Shown here one piece after another: positions 1 through 9,164 of a DNA stretch of 64,000 nucleotides. Origin of the DNA: Streptomyces sp. R41 (GTDB taxonomy: Bacteria > Actinomycetota > Actinomycetes > Streptomycetales > Streptomycetaceae); NCBI RefSeq assembly GCF_041053055.1, contig NZ_CP163443.1, forward strand, positions 6,865,001-6,929,000. The letters run 5' to 3'. Both the position numbers and the translations under genes were made by a program. Position 1 is the first letter of the stretch; each line of letters starts with the position of its first letter. A model generated the notes under the pieces. The model worked only from the letters and a program-made list of their open reading frames with translations. It had not been told where the DNA came from and ran no database searches.

Positions 1-38
1 CGGGCCCACCGGCCCGGCCCCACCACGAGAGGAATCCC

Positions 39-560
39 ATGCGCAAGACGCTCACCACTGTCGGTCTCGCCGCCTCCGCGCTCGCGACCGGCGTCCTGCT
101 GGCCACCCCGGCGGCCGCCGCCTCGGCCACCACGGACTTCGACGTGATCTTCCCCGGCCAGAAGCCGGAGACGCAGTACCACGTGACGAACACCGCCGAC
201 GTCTCGGCCGGCAGGATCACCGCGAAGTCCGTGGTCAGCTGGCAGATCCTGGTCGACCAGGTCGTCGACAACAGCAAGCGGTTCACCAGCTTCAAGGTCA
301 CCACCCGGTTGGAGTCCCGCCCCGGCAAGGACAACGCCGACGCCGTCGAGACGTCCAGGACGTGCGACCTGACCAAGCTCGTCAACGACAACTACACCTG
401 GTTCCAGATCGAGCCCGTGAACACCTGCACCGCCCCGTCGATGATCTACGACGGTGACCTCTTCTGGTCGTCGGACTCCACGATCGTCTACGACATCGAG
501 GGCGACGGAAAGGGAGCCATCACCAAGGAGATCCTCGGCTCGCCGCTGGTCCACGGCTGA
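39..560 (+). CDS. Secreted protein of unknown function
   Basis: A 173-aa protein with a classical Sec signal peptide: MRKTLTT n-region, hydrophobic core around residues 8-22 and an Ala-rich cleavage site near residue 27 (TPAAAA). The mature part is polar, predicted to be beta-rich, and holds two cysteines (C109 and C130) that could form one disulfide. The start is supported by the purine-rich GAGAGGA stretch 7-13 nt upstream of the ATG. I do not recognise the family. It is followed by a strong hairpin terminator, so it is probably monocistronic or the last gene of a unit beginning left of the window. Secretion is well supported; function is unknown. Confidence 0.8.
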   Translation: MRKTLTTVGLAASALATGVLLATPAAAASATTDFDVIFPGQKPETQYHVTNTADVSAGRITAKSVVSWQILVDQVVDNSKRFTSFKVTTRLESRPGKDNADAVETSRTCDLTKLVNDNYTWFQIEPVNTCTAPSMIYDGDLFWSSDSTIVYDIEGDGKGAITKEILGSPLVHG

Positions 561-575
561 TCCAGGGTGACGGGA

Positions 576-617
576 CCGGGGTCCTGAGCAGATGAGTACG
601 GGTACTCAGGACCCCGG
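576..617 (+). terminator. Hairpin terminator after the secreted protein
   Basis: A perfect 13-bp inverted repeat (CCGGGGTCCTGAG at 576-588 with its complement at 605-617) and a 16-nt loop, 15 nt after the stop of the upstream gene. There is no long T-tract, as is usual for Streptomyces terminators. Confidence 0.7.
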
Positions 618-643
618 CCCACCGATTACGGAAGGCTCGTCCC

Positions 644-943
644 ATGGAACGCCGGCCACGCCGACACGACGGTCTTTTCGCCGTCCTCGTCGGGCTCTTC
701 GACGTCCTGCTCCTGTTCGTCCTCGGCTACGGACTGGTCGTCGCCGGCATCAGCTTCGGCGCCCCCGACCAGTACGAGGTGCAGCGGACGGCCGACGAGC
801 AGCACGGCATCCTCGTCTTCAGCGCATGGCTGGCCGGCGGCGGCTTCGTGCTCGCCGCGGTGCTGCGCTTGTGGAAGACCGGCGTCGTCCACCTCCTCCT
901 CATCGGCGCTCCCCTCCTGGCCTACCTCGCCTGGCAGCACTGA
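644..943 (+). CDS. Small membrane protein with three predicted helices
   Basis: A 99-aa protein with hydrophobic segments at about residues 11-35, 59-75 and 82-98 and a short polar linker (about 36-58). A basic N-terminus (MERRPRRHDG) suggests the N-terminus stays in the cytoplasm. A GGAAGG ribosome-binding site lies about 9 nt upstream of the ATG. The 3' end lies 16 nt from the convergent S9 peptidase gene. I do not recognise a characterised family; the product looks like a conserved actinomycete integral membrane protein of unknown role. Confidence 0.7.
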   Translation: MERRPRRHDGLFAVLVGLFDVLLLFVLGYGLVVAGISFGAPDQYEVQRTADEQHGILVFSAWLAGGGFVLAAVLRLWKTGVVHLLLIGAPLLAYLAWQH

Positions 944-959
944 CCGGCGGGTTCCCGCA

Positions 960-3077
960 TCAGGCGAGCCCCAGTGAGCGCTTCAGGAAGTCGACCTGGA
1001 GCAGCAGGAGGTTCTCGGCGACCTGCTCCTGCGGGGTCATGTGCGTGACGCCCGACAGCGGCAGCACCTCGTGCGGGCGGCCGGCGGCCAGCAGTGCCGA
1101 GGACAGCCGGAGGGCGTGTGCCACCACCACGTTGTCGTCCGCGAGGCCGTGCACGATCATCAGCGGCCGGTGCGGCTCGGCGGGCGCGGAGAGCCCCTCG
1201 TCGGTGATCAGCGAACTCTTCGCGTACGTGTCCGGGCTCGCCGCCGGATCACCGAGGTACCGCTCCGTGTAGTGGGTGTCGTACAGCCGCCAGTCCGCGA
1301 CCGGGGCGCCCGCGATGCCCGCGCGAAAGACGTCGGGGCGGCGCAGCACGGCGAGCCCCGCGAGCCAGCCGCCGTACGACCAGCCGCGGATCGCCACCCG
1401 GGAAAGGTCCAGGGGGAAGGTCTCCGCGAGGCCGTGCAGCGCCTCGACCTGGTCGTCGAGGGAGAGTGTGAAGTCGTCGCGGATCGCCTTCTCCCAGGCG
1501 GGGGAGCGGCCGGGGGTGCCCCGGCCGTCGGCGACGATCACCGCGAAACCCTGGTCGGCGAACCACTGCGAGGTGAGGTGCGCGTTGTGCGCGGCGAGCA
1601 CCCGGGGGCCGTGCGGACCGCCGTAGGGGTCCATGAGGACCGGGAGGGGATTGTCACCGTCGTAGTCAGTGGGCATAAGCACGGCGCATGGGATTTTCCG
1701 TGCGCCCCCCTGTGTGAGGGTCACGCGCAGGGGCAAACCAGGATTTTCGGCGTACGACGGCACCGTTGCCACACGTTTTCCCTCGCGCAGCACCTGTACC
1801 TGGGCGCCCGGCCGGTCGAGCACCGACGAGACGAGCACGGTCACGCCCCCGGCGCGCACCGCCGAGTGCACGCCGGGCTCCTGCGAGACGCGCTCCATGC
1901 CGAGCTCGTTGACGCGGTACACATGCACTTCGCCCGTTTCCGGGCCGGCCGCGGCTTCGCCCGCCGACGCCGAGATCAGCACATCGTCGTCCGACACATC
2001 GAGCACCGCGCGCACGTGCAACTGCGGTCCCGTGAGCGGGCGTTCACCGAACGCGAGCACCCGCGCGCCGCCCTCGTCGGCGATCCGCACGAGCTGTCCG
2101 CCGGGGCTCCAGCACGGCACACCGGCGAAAAGATCCAGCCATTGTGGATCTTCGTCCGCGTGCACCATCCGGGTCGCTCCGGTGTCCGGTGCCACGGCCA
2201 GGAACAGCTGGCTGCGCTGGTCTCGTGCCTGCACCAGGATCAGCGGCGCACCCGACGCTGACCAGTGCACATGCGCCAGATACGGATAGCGCGCCCGGTC
2301 CCACACGACCTCCGTGCGCACCCCGTCGAGGCCGATGACGAAGAGCCGCACGTCCGCGTTGGCGCTGCCCGCCACCGGATACGCGACCCGCTGCGGATCG
2401 TGTTCCGGTTGCGCCGGATCGGAGATCCACCAGCGCTGTACGGGCGTGTCGTCGACCCGCGCGACGAGCAGCAGGTCGCTCTCCGGCGACCACCAGAAGC
2501 CACGCGAACGCCCCATCTCCTCGGCCGCGATGAACTCGGCCAATCCATAGGAAACGGACTCCGATTCGGGCGCAGCGAGCGCGCGGTCGTCCCCACCCTC
2601 GGCGCCGACCACGCGCAGGGCGCCCCCGGCGACGTACGCGACGAGCCGTCCGTCGGGGGAGGGGCGCGGGTCGATCACCGGCCCCGGGACCCGGAGTTCG
2701 CGTGCCGTGCCGGCCCGCAGTTCCGCCGTGAAAAGCCGCCCTGACAAGGCGAAAGAGGCCAACTCGACTGCCGTGTCGGTGGCGTAGCCGACGACCCCGG
2801 CGCCGCCCTCCCGGCTGCGTTCGCGCCGTGCCCGTTCCTCCGGCGGCAGATGCTCGGTGGCGCCCCCGAGCAGCCCCGCCGGATCGGCCGCCATCCGCTC
2901 CTCGCCCTCCGCCACATCGAGAACCCACAGCTGATTCGCCCGGTCCGTACCGGAGCGGGACCGCAGGAACACGACACGGGAACCGTCGGGAGACACGGTG
3001 AACGCGCGGGGTGCACCGGAGGTGAACCGCTGGGTGCGGGCATACCGGCGCGGGAAGGAAAGAGGCTCGGTCGTCAT
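960..3077 (-). CDS. S9-family prolyl oligopeptidase / dipeptidyl aminopeptidase
   Basis: A 705-aa serine peptidase of the S9 (prolyl oligopeptidase / DPP-IV) family. The N-terminal two thirds form the beta-propeller that filters substrates (strands such as VSPDGSRVVFLRSRSG and WWSPESDLLLVARVDD). The C-terminal alpha/beta-hydrolase domain carries the nucleophile motif GWSYGGW, the acid in GLADDNVV and the catalytic histidine in SGVTHMT. No signal peptide is visible, so it is probably cytoplasmic and processes short peptides. The frame stays open 92 codons upstream, but the ATG at 3077 (MTTEPLSFPRRY) begins the recognisable protein and the upstream stretch looks non-coding. It probably removes N-terminal dipeptides; exact specificity cannot be read. 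Confidence 0.9.
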   Translation of the reverse strand: MTTEPLSFPRRYARTQRFTSGAPRAFTVSPDGSRVVFLRSRSGTDRANQLWVLDVAEGEERMAADPAGLLGGATEHLPPEERARRERSREGGAGVVGYATDTAVELASFALSGRLFTAELRAGTARELRVPGPVIDPRPSPDGRLVAYVAGGALRVVGAEGGDDRALAAPESESVSYGLAEFIAAEEMGRSRGFWWSPESDLLLVARVDDTPVQRWWISDPAQPEHDPQRVAYPVAGSANADVRLFVIGLDGVRTEVVWDRARYPYLAHVHWSASGAPLILVQARDQRSQLFLAVAPDTGATRMVHADEDPQWLDLFAGVPCWSPGGQLVRIADEGGARVLAFGERPLTGPQLHVRAVLDVSDDDVLISASAGEAAAGPETGEVHVYRVNELGMERVSQEPGVHSAVRAGGVTVLVSSVLDRPGAQVQVLREGKRVATVPSYAENPGLPLRVTLTQGGARKIPCAVLMPTDYDGDNPLPVLMDPYGGPHGPRVLAAHNAHLTSQWFADQGFAVIVADGRGTPGRSPAWEKAIRDDFTLSLDDQVEALHGLAETFPLDLSRVAIRGWSYGGWLAGLAVLRRPDVFRAGIAGAPVADWRLYDTHYTERYLGDPAASPDTYAKSSLITDEGLSAPAEPHRPLMIVHGLADDNVVVAHALRLSSALLAAGRPHEVLPLSGVTHMTPQEQVAENLLLLQVDFLKRSLGLA

Positions 3078-3264
3078 GCCCTGACCATATTGGCCATGCG
3101 CCCCCTTGTGCGGCCGTGCGCCGATCGATGCGCGCGTACGGATAGTTATGATCACTAGCGCTGCGTGGGTATCAACCTGCTGGCTGTTGTATGGATTTAC
3201 CGACCCCCCATGTCCGACCCCCATACCGGACCCAAGTCCCTGGGATCTTTGGAGGTGAGCCGCC

Positions 3265-3459
3265 GTGGCACTCTCGATTTCGGCGGTGGTGCTGCTGGCG
3301 ATCATCGTCTTTCTTCTGGTCAAGAAGTCAGGACTGAAAGGCGGGCACGCCATCGTGTGCGTCCTGCTCGGGTTCTACCTCGCCTCCTCCACAGTCGCTC
3401 CCACGATCAATGAGCTGACCACGAACATCGCGGGCATGATCGGCAGCATCAAGTTCTGA
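3265..3459 (+). CDS. Small two-helix membrane protein
   Basis: A 64-aa hydrophobic protein read from a GTG start with a GGAGG ribosome-binding site 9 nt upstream. Residues about 2-18 (a Val/Leu/Ile-rich helix) and 25-42 are predicted transmembrane segments separated by KKSGLKGGH. The C-terminus is amphipathic. It is divergent from the S9 peptidase and 48 nt upstream of mshB, but the TAGGGT element before mshB suggests separate transcription. The compact size and clear Shine-Dalgarno make it a credible gene; function unknown. Confidence 0.7.
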   Translation: MALSISAVVLLAIIVFLLVKKSGLKGGHAIVCVLLGFYLASSTVAPTINELTTNIAGMIGSIKF

Positions 3460-3494
3460 ACCGCGCCCGGCCGAGCGGCGGGGCGGTCGCCTCG

Positions 3495-3500
3495 TAGGGT
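3495..3500 (+). promoter_or_regulatory. Candidate leaderless -10 element of mshB
   Basis: TAGGGT fits TANNNT and ends 7 nt before the mshB ATG, so the predicted transcript would begin at or next to the start codon. No convincing Shine-Dalgarno precedes the ATG, which fits leaderless translation. Confidence 0.45.
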
Positions 3501-3507
3501 GGGTTCC

Positions 3508-4416
3508 ATGACGGAACTGCCCGACCGGCGTCTGCTCCTGGTGCATGCGCACCCGGACGACGAGTCGATCAACAATGGCGCGACCATGGCCAAGTACGCG
3601 GCCGAGGGCGCCCACGTGACGCTGGTGACCTGCACCCTCGGCGAGGAGGGCGAGGTCATCCCGTCCGAGCTGGCGCATCTGGCGCCCGACCGCGACGGCG
3701 GGCTCGGCCCGCACCGGATCGGTGAGCTGGCCGCCGCCATGAAGGAGCTGGGCGTCACCGATCACCGGTTCCTCGGCGGTCCCGGGCGTTTTCGCGACTC
3801 CGGGATGATGGGCGTCGAGCAGAACCACCGCACGGGCGCCTTCTGGTCCGCCGATGTCGACGAGGCCGCCGAGTACCTGGTGGAGGTGATCCGCGAGGTA
3901 CGCCCCCAGGTGCTCGTCACCTATGACCCGCAGGGCGGCTACGGGCACCCGGACCACATCCAGGCCCACCGCGTGGCCATGCGCGCCGCCGAGCTGGCCG
4001 CGAGGGCCGCCTTCCGCCCGGATCTCGGCGAAAACTGGGAGATCGCCAAGATCTACTGGAACCGGGTGCCGCGCCCGGTGGCCGAGGAGGGATTCGCGCG
4101 GCTGCGCGAGACGCTGCCGCGGCTGCCGTTCACCCAGTCCGCCGCCGTCGACGACGTGCCGGGCGTCGTGGACGACTCGGTGATCACCACCGAGGTCGAC
4201 GGGACCGCGTACGCCGCCGCCAAGGCCGCCGCGATGCGGGCGCACGCCACCCAGATCGAGGTGGCCGAGCCCTGGTTCGTCCTCTCGAACCAGCTCGCGC
4301 AGCCCCTCCTCACCACCGAGTACTACGAGTTGGTGCGCGGCGAGCGGCCGGCGACGCGGGAGAGGGACTTGTTCGCGGGCATCGCGACCGGTCGGGCGGA
4401 GGCGGGCGCGCGATGA
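3508..4416 (+). CDS. mshB: MshB, GlcNAc-inositol deacetylase of mycothiol synthesis
   Basis: A 302-aa zinc-dependent deacetylase of the PIG-L/LmbE family that removes the acetyl group from GlcNAc-Ins, a step in making mycothiol, the main low-molecular-weight thiol of actinomycetes. The metal site is visible as HAHPDDES (H15, D18) near the N-terminus and [13 protein letters not shown] near residue 150. Length matches known MshB (about 300 aa). A GTG three codons upstream is possible, but the ATG at 3508 sits 7 nt after a TANNNT -10 box and gives the usual N-terminus. The product is cytoplasmic. The downstream membrane protein begins 31 nt later and is likely co-transcribed. Confidence 0.93.
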   Translation: MTELPDRRLLLVHAHPDDESINNGATMAKYAAEGAHVTLVTCTLGEEGEVIPSELAHLAPDRDGGLGPHRIGELAAAMKELGVTDHRFLGGPGRFRDSGMMGVEQNHRTGAFWSADVDEAAEYLVEVIREVRPQVLVTYDPQGGYGHPDHIQAHRVAMRAAELAARAAFRPDLGENWEIAKIYWNRVPRPVAEEGFARLRETLPRLPFTQSAAVDDVPGVVDDSVITTEVDGTAYAAAKAAAMRAHATQIEVAEPWFVLSNQLAQPLLTTEYYELVRGERPATRERDLFAGIATGRAEAGAR

Positions 4417-4447
4417 GGACGACCGATCGGCGAGAGGCAGATGTGCG

Positions 4448-4867
4448 ATGAGTACGACGGGACAGCGCGGGAACATGCTCGCCCAGCCACTGAAGCGGCC
4501 CTCGGGCGGGCGGATGGCCGCCTACCTGGGACTCTTTGTGCTCGGAGTAGTGGTCGGGGCCGCCGGGGCGCTGGTGCAATCCGGCTGGTTCCCGGGCGGG
4601 TTGCTGCTCGCGCTGGTGGGCGCCGCCGGGCTCTTCCTGGGCGGCGCGCGGGCGACGCAGTCCCGCGCCGGGGCCGTGGCGCCCGCGGCCGGCTGGATGG
4701 TCGCCGTCGTCTTGCTCACCGCGAGCCGCCCCGAGGGGGACTTCCTCTTCGGCGCGGGAGTCGTGTCCTACCTCTTCCTGCTCGGCGGGATGGCCGTCGC
4801 TGTGATGTGCGCCACCCTTGGACAGGGGCGGCAACCGGACGGTTCCGGCGTCCGACTTGGCAAGTGA
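4448..4867 (+). CDS. DUF6113-like membrane protein downstream of mshB
   Basis: A 139-aa integral membrane protein with four predicted helices (about residues 23-43, 47-65, 77-92 and 98-121) linked by short loops. It follows mshB by 31 nt and has a GAGGCAG ribosome-binding site 4-10 nt upstream of its ATG, so it is probably in the same transcript. From memory, the position and helix pattern match a Streptomyces family annotated DUF6113; I cannot confirm this without a search. Nothing in the sequence shows a catalytic role; a link to mycothiol is only positional. Confidence 0.75.
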   Translation: MSTTGQRGNMLAQPLKRPSGGRMAAYLGLFVLGVVVGAAGALVQSGWFPGGLLLALVGAAGLFLGGARATQSRAGAVAPAAGWMVAVVLLTASRPEGDFLFGAGVVSYLFLLGGMAVAVMCATLGQGRQPDGSGVRLGK

Positions 4868-5027
4868 CGTACCACTTCGCCGTATCCAACAGGTGCGGGT
4901 CCCGTGGGGGTTTCCTTCCCGGGCGAGGTTTGCGCGACGGACACGGCCAGTATGGTGGTGCGCGCCGCCGAGCTGCCCGAGATGAGGTCGAGTAAACGGG
5001 CGGCGGAGCCAACCGGGAGAACTTGCC

Positions 5028-7298
5028 TTGAGTCGTGAAACTGACAGTTCGTCCTCCGGGCCCAACGGCCGCGGTGGAGCCGCGTACCCGTCGGGGACGC
5101 CGCCGTACGGGACCCCCACGGCTTCCGAAAGCGGCGTTGACGCGGGCCGTTCGGCCACCGGCAACCCGCCGGAGGAGCGCAAGACCGAGACCACGCTGAC
5201 GACACGGATCCGGATCAACATCCCCGGATCGCGGCCCATCCCGCCCGTCGTCGTCCGCACACCGGTCGCAGACGCGGACGGGTCCGTCGCGTCCACCGAG
5301 AGTGCCGACGGCGCGGGCGCACAGGCGCCCCGGGGCGTGAGTTCGCCCACGGGCGCGCCCCCGGCGACGGCCACCCCCGCGTCCACGACCACGTCCACTT
5401 CCATGCCGGCGGCCGCCTCCGCGGGCGGTCCCGCCGGGGCGCCCGCCGCGGCCGAGGAGAAGACGAGCGACTGGTTCGCCCCCCGCAAGTCCGGTGCGCC
5501 CAAGGGCGGGCCCGGCGGCGGGTCCACCAACGGGGCGGGCCTGCCGGGCGGTTCGGGCCCCGCGGGCGCGGGCGACTCCACGGGAGCACAGGGCGGCCGT
5601 CCCGGTGCTCCGGGCGGCGCGCGTCCGAGCTCCACGAACGGTGCCGGTCCGCTGGGTGCCACCGGCGGCGCCCGGCCCGGGGGCGCGAACGCCCCCCGCC
5701 CCGGCGGGGGCGGCGGTACGAACGGTGCCGGGCTGCCCGGTGCCACCGGCGCCGGACCCGTGGCGCCCGGCCACGGCGGCGGCACCGGTTCCTTCGACGT
5801 CTCCGCGGCGCTGAGCAACACCGGGTCCTTCCCGTCCGTCGGATCCGGCAACGGCGGCGAACCGCGGCGCGACGAACTTCCGTACTTCTCGGAGGGCGGT
5901 CAGGGCGGTCAGGGCGGCCCCGCCGGCCCCACTGGCGGTCCGGTCACCGGAGACGGCCCGCTGGTGCCGCCGGCCGGTCCGGGCGTGGCACCGGGCAGCC
6001 TGGCCGCGGGCCCGGGCACGGGATACCCGGGAGGTGCTCCCGGTGGTCCCGGCGGCGCTCCCGGCGCGCCGGGCGTCACCCCGCGCGGCGGTCTCAGCGG
6101 TGGTCTCAGCGACGACACCGCGATCCTCACGCCGCAGAAGCCGGCCCCCGAGCCGGGCGCCGGTGGCTACGGCGGCCCCGCGGACAACGTCTCCGGGCAC
6201 ACCCTGACCAGCGGCATCCCCGTCGTACCGCCCGCCCAGAACTCCCCGTTCGGGCCGGGCGCGCACACCGACGGCCCGCTGCCGCACACCCCGCCGAAGC
6301 TGCCCGAGCCGGTCCAGCAGCCCCCCGCCTCGTCGAGGCCGGCGAAGAAGAAGGGCCGCAGCAAGCTGAAGCTCCTGGGCGTCGGCGTGTTCGTCGTCGC
6401 CGGTGGCGCCTATGGCGCCGGGCTGCTCATGAACCACTCGGACGTGCCCAAGGGCACCACCGTGCTCGGCGTCGACATCGGCGGCGGCACCCGGGACGAG
6501 GCCGCCAAGAAGCTCGACGACGCCTTCGGTGCCCGTACGAACAAGGCGCTCAAGCTGTCGGTCGACGGCGACACCGTCTCGCTCAAGCCGGACCAGGCCG
6601 GGCTCCAGCTCGACAGCCAGGCCACCGTCCGCGCCGCCGCGGGCAGTGACTACAACCCCGTCTCGGTGATCGGCTCGCTGTTCGGCCAGGAGCGCGTCGT
6701 CGAGCCCGTGATGCCGGTCGACGAGGAGAAGCTGCAGGCCGCCCTGGAGCGTGCCGCGGGCGGCTCCGGCTCGGCGAGCGACGGCACCATCAAGTTCCAG
6801 GCCGGCAAGGCCGTCGCCGTGTACGGCAAGGCGGGCAAGGGCATCGACGTGGAGTCCTCGACGCAGGCCGTGGAGGACGCGTACCGCACCCAGGTGGAGA
6901 CCGGCACGACCACGCCGGTCAAGGTCGCCACCAAGACCCGTCAGCCGACGGTCTCGAACGCCGAGGTCGACCGGATGATGACGAAGTTCGCGAAGCCGGC
7001 GATGTCCGCGAACGTCACGGTGCGCACGGATGCCGTCCACACCATCTCCTTCAGCCCGCAGAACTCCATCTGGAAGTTCCTGAGCGTGCAGGCGGTCAAC
7101 GGCAAGCTGGTCCAGCACTACGACCTCAAGGTCCTCAAGGAGCTGTACGGGGGAGCCTTCGACGGGGTCACGATCACCAAGGGCGACGGCAGCAAGAAGG
7201 CCGTGAGCCCCGAGGACGTGGCCTCGGCTCTCGGCCAGGCGCTGCTCGGGAAGACGACCGCCGACCGCATCGTCACCATCCCCACCAACCCCAGCTAG
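5028..7298 (+). CDS. Membrane protein with disordered N-terminus and VanW/PG-binding C-terminus
   Basis: A 756-aa protein read from TTG at 5028, with GGGAGA about 9 nt upstream. Residues 1 to about 440 are low-complexity Gly/Pro/Ala/Thr, likely cytoplasmic and disordered, ending in a basic KKKGRSKLK stop. One transmembrane helix follows (about 448-466). The extracytoplasmic part (about 470-756) begins VPKGTTVLGVDIGGGTRDEA, the signature of the putative peptidoglycan-binding domain found beside VanW and L,D-transpeptidase domains, and seems to hold two such modules. No catalytic YkuD cysteine motif is visible, so a cell-wall-binding or scaffold role is the best inference. The N-terminal half reads openly on both strands; this is a composition effect. 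Confidence 0.85.
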   Translation: MSRETDSSSSGPNGRGGAAYPSGTPPYGTPTASESGVDAGRSATGNPPEERKTETTLTTRIRINIPGSRPIPPVVVRTPVADADGSVASTESADGAGAQAPRGVSSPTGAPPATATPASTTTSTSMPAAASAGGPAGAPAAAEEKTSDWFAPRKSGAPKGGPGGGSTNGAGLPGGSGPAGAGDSTGAQGGRPGAPGGARPSSTNGAGPLGATGGARPGGANAPRPGGGGGTNGAGLPGATGAGPVAPGHGGGTGSFDVSAALSNTGSFPSVGSGNGGEPRRDELPYFSEGGQGGQGGPAGPTGGPVTGDGPLVPPAGPGVAPGSLAAGPGTGYPGGAPGGPGGAPGAPGVTPRGGLSGGLSDDTAILTPQKPAPEPGAGGYGGPADNVSGHTLTSGIPVVPPAQNSPFGPGAHTDGPLPHTPPKLPEPVQQPPASSRPAKKKGRSKLKLLGVGVFVVAGGAYGAGLLMNHSDVPKGTTVLGVDIGGGTRDEAAKKLDDAFGARTNKALKLSVDGDTVSLKPDQAGLQLDSQATVRAAAGSDYNPVSVIGSLFGQERVVEPVMPVDEEKLQAALERAAGGSGSASDGTIKFQAGKAVAVYGKAGKGIDVESSTQAVEDAYRTQVETGTTTPVKVATKTRQPTVSNAEVDRMMTKFAKPAMSANVTVRTDAVHTISFSPQNSIWKFLSVQAVNGKLVQHYDLKVLKELYGGAFDGVTITKGDGSKKAVSPEDVASALGQALLGKTTADRIVTIPTNPS

Positions 7299-7324
7299 CG
7301 GGCGCGCTCCCGCTTCGCCTTCCG

Positions 7325-7363
7325 GAGGGCATCCGGCCGTGGTTTCCCCGGCCGGGTGCCCTC
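7325..7363 (+). terminator. Hairpin terminator
   Basis: A 14-bp stem (GAGGGCATCCGGCC at 7325-7338 pairing with 7350-7363, one G-T wobble) and an 11-nt loop, 26 nt after the PG-binding protein's stop. Confidence 0.75.
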
Positions 7364-7401
7364 TAGTCGTACGCCAGGACAGAACGGGTCAGACGCGCGG
7401 T

Positions 7402-7415
7402 ATGACATCTGTCAT
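7402..7415. promoter_or_regulatory. Inverted repeat ATGACA-N2-TGTCAT, candidate response-regulator operator
   Basis: A perfect 6-bp inverted repeat 60-73 nt upstream of the first gene of the ABC exporter / two-component operon. NarL/LuxR-type response regulators bind short dyads of this size, so the operon's own regulator is the natural candidate ligand. Confidence 0.5.
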
Positions 7416-7474
7416 CCGCGACTGAGGACACGCTGCACTGCCGACGCCCCTTCCGCGCCGCGACGATGGATCAC

Positions 7475-8422
7475 ATGACAACGACTGCGGCGGCCACCAC
7501 TTCGGTGGTCGGGTTCGAATCGGTGACCAAGGCCTACGGGAGCGTCCGGGCCGTCGACGGGCTGACGCTCGACCTGCACCCGGGCGAGACCGTCGCCCTG
7601 CTGGGGCCCAATGGCGCGGGCAAGTCGACCACGCTGGACCTGCTCCTCGGCCTCAAGCACGCCGACAGCGGCGCGGTCCGGGTGTTCGGCACCAGCCCGC
7701 GCGAGGCGATCGTCGCCGGGCGGGTGGGCGCCATGCTGCAGAGCGGCGGGCTGATGGACGAGGTCACCGTCGGCGAACTGGTGAAGCTCGCCTGCGATCT
7801 GCACCCCAAGCCGTTCCGGGCCACCGACGTACTGGCCCGCGCGGGCATCTCGGGGATAGCCGACCGCAAGGTCGACAAGCTCTCCGGCGGCCAGGCCCAG
7901 CGCGTCCGCTTCGCCCTCGCCACGGCTGGTGACAGCGACTTGATCGTCCTCGACGAACCCACCACCGGCATGGACGTCTCCGCCCGTCAGGCCTTCTGGG
8001 CCACCATGCGCGAGCAGGCCGACCAGGGACGTACGGTCCTGTTCGCCACGCACTACCTGGAGGAGGCCGACGCGATCGCGGACCGCGTGCTGGTCCTGCA
8101 CCGAGGCCGCCTGCTGGCCGACGGCACCGCCGCCGAGATCAAGGCGAAGGCCGGCGCGCGCCGCATCGCCTTCGACCTGGACGGCCCGGTCGACGAGGGC
8201 TCGCTGCGGTCGCTGCCCTTCCTGACGTCGATGACCGTGTCCAACAGCGGCTTCGCCGCGGGGTCGGGTCAGACCGTCCGCATCCAGTCCTCCGACGCCG
8301 ACGCGACCGTGCACGCGCTGTACGGGCTCGGCGTCTACCCCCGCAATCTCGAAGTGGCCGGGCTCGGTCTGGAGCAGGCCTTCGTCGCCATCACGGCCGC
8401 CGAGGAGGCGAAGTCGAAGTGA
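7475..8422 (+). CDS. ABC exporter ATP-binding protein (DrrA/LnrL type)
   Basis: A 315-aa ATPase subunit of an ABC-2 type exporter. Visible motifs are Walker A GPNGAGKST, signature LSGGQAQRV, Walker B LIVLDEPTTGMD and the H-loop FATHYLEEAD. The domain ends near residue 220 and a DrrA-like C-terminal regulatory region follows. ATG 7475 is chosen; an in-frame ATG three codons upstream is an alternative. The stop overlaps the permease start, and permease, kinase and regulator follow without gaps, which is the layout of antibiotic/lipid-stress detoxification modules such as Bacillus LnrLMN-JK. The substrate cannot be predicted. Confidence 0.9.
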   Translation: MTTTAAATTSVVGFESVTKAYGSVRAVDGLTLDLHPGETVALLGPNGAGKSTTLDLLLGLKHADSGAVRVFGTSPREAIVAGRVGAMLQSGGLMDEVTVGELVKLACDLHPKPFRATDVLARAGISGIADRKVDKLSGGQAQRVRFALATAGDSDLIVLDEPTTGMDVSARQAFWATMREQADQGRTVLFATHYLEEADAIADRVLVLHRGRLLADGTAAEIKAKAGARRIAFDLDGPVDEGSLRSLPFLTSMTVSNSGFAAGSGQTVRIQSSDADATVHALYGLGVYPRNLEVAGLGLEQAFVAITAAEEAKSK

Positions 8423-9159
8423 ACGGCCTCATCAAGCTGGAACTCACCCGCGCCCTGCGCAACCGCAAGTTCCTGTTCTTCTCGGTGGTCTACCCCTCGG
8501 CCCTGTTCCTGCTCATCGCGGGCAACGCCGACAGCACGGCCGAGGTCGACGGCACCGGCCTCACCGTCCCGACCTACATGATGGTCTCCATGGCCTCCTT
8601 CGGCGCCCTGACCGCCGTCCTGATGGGCAACAGCGAGCGCATCGCCAAGGAGCGCGAGAGCGGCTGGGTACGGCAGCTGCGGCTGACCACCCTGCCGGGC
8701 CGCGGCTATGTCCTGGCGAAGACCGCCAGTGCCGCCGTCGTCAGCCTGCCGTCGATCGTGATCGTCTTCGTGGTCGCCGCGGCCGTGAAGCACGTACGCC
8801 TGGATGCCTGGCAGTGGCTCGCGCTGACCGGCGCGATCTGGGCCGGCAGCCTCGTCTTCGCCGCGCTCGGCGTCGCCATCGGCTACCTCGCCAGCGGCGA
8901 CGCGGTCCGCCCGATCACCATGATCACCTACTTCGGCCTGTCCATGCTCGGCGGCCTGTGGATGCCGGCGACGACCTTCCCGGACTGGCTGCAGAACATC
9001 GCGAAGTGGCTGCCCACACACGCGTACGCTGCCCTGGGGCAGGCCATCGAACAGAGCCGGGCCCCGCACGCCAGGGACATCGCCATCCTCGCCGTCTTCT
9101 TCGTCCTGTTCGCGGGCGGCGCGGCGTGGCTGTACCGGAAGGACACGCTGAAGGCGTGA
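8419..9159 (+). CDS. ABC-2 type exporter permease
   Basis: A 246-aa permease that starts at GTG overlapping the ATPase stop by 4 nt, so translation is coupled. Six hydrophobic segments are visible (about residues 18-35, 50-70, 100-125, 132-155, 162-180 and 218-238), typical of the ABC2_membrane family. Loop 2-3 carries the amphipathic ERESGWVRQLRLTTLPGRGY coupling segment, which resembles daunorubicin-type exporters. It forms the membrane half of the transporter with the preceding ATPase. Its stop overlaps a possible GTG start of the kinase. Confidence 0.9.
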   Translation: MNGLIKLELTRALRNRKFLFFSVVYPSALFLLIAGNADSTAEVDGTGLTVPTYMMVSMASFGALTAVLMGNSERIAKERESGWVRQLRLTTLPGRGYVLAKTASAAVVSLPSIVIVFVVAAAVKHVRLDAWQWLALTGAIWAGSLVFAALGVAIGYLASGDAVRPITMITYFGLSMLGGLWMPATTFPDWLQNIAKWLPTHAYAALGQAIEQSRAPHARDIAILAVFFVLFAGGAAWLYRKDTLKA

Positions 9160-9164
9160 GCGCC

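Noticed and set aside
592..1272. Open frame across the small membrane gene and S9 gene end
   Set aside because: Arg/Pro-rich shadow product typical of off-frame high-GC DNA; it conflicts with two better genes.
4716..7118. An 800-codon open frame antisense to the PG-binding protein
   Set aside because: It is a mirror of Gly/Pro-rich GC-biased coding sequence, has no Shine-Dalgarno and no domain, and the plus-strand protein has clear membrane and binding domains.
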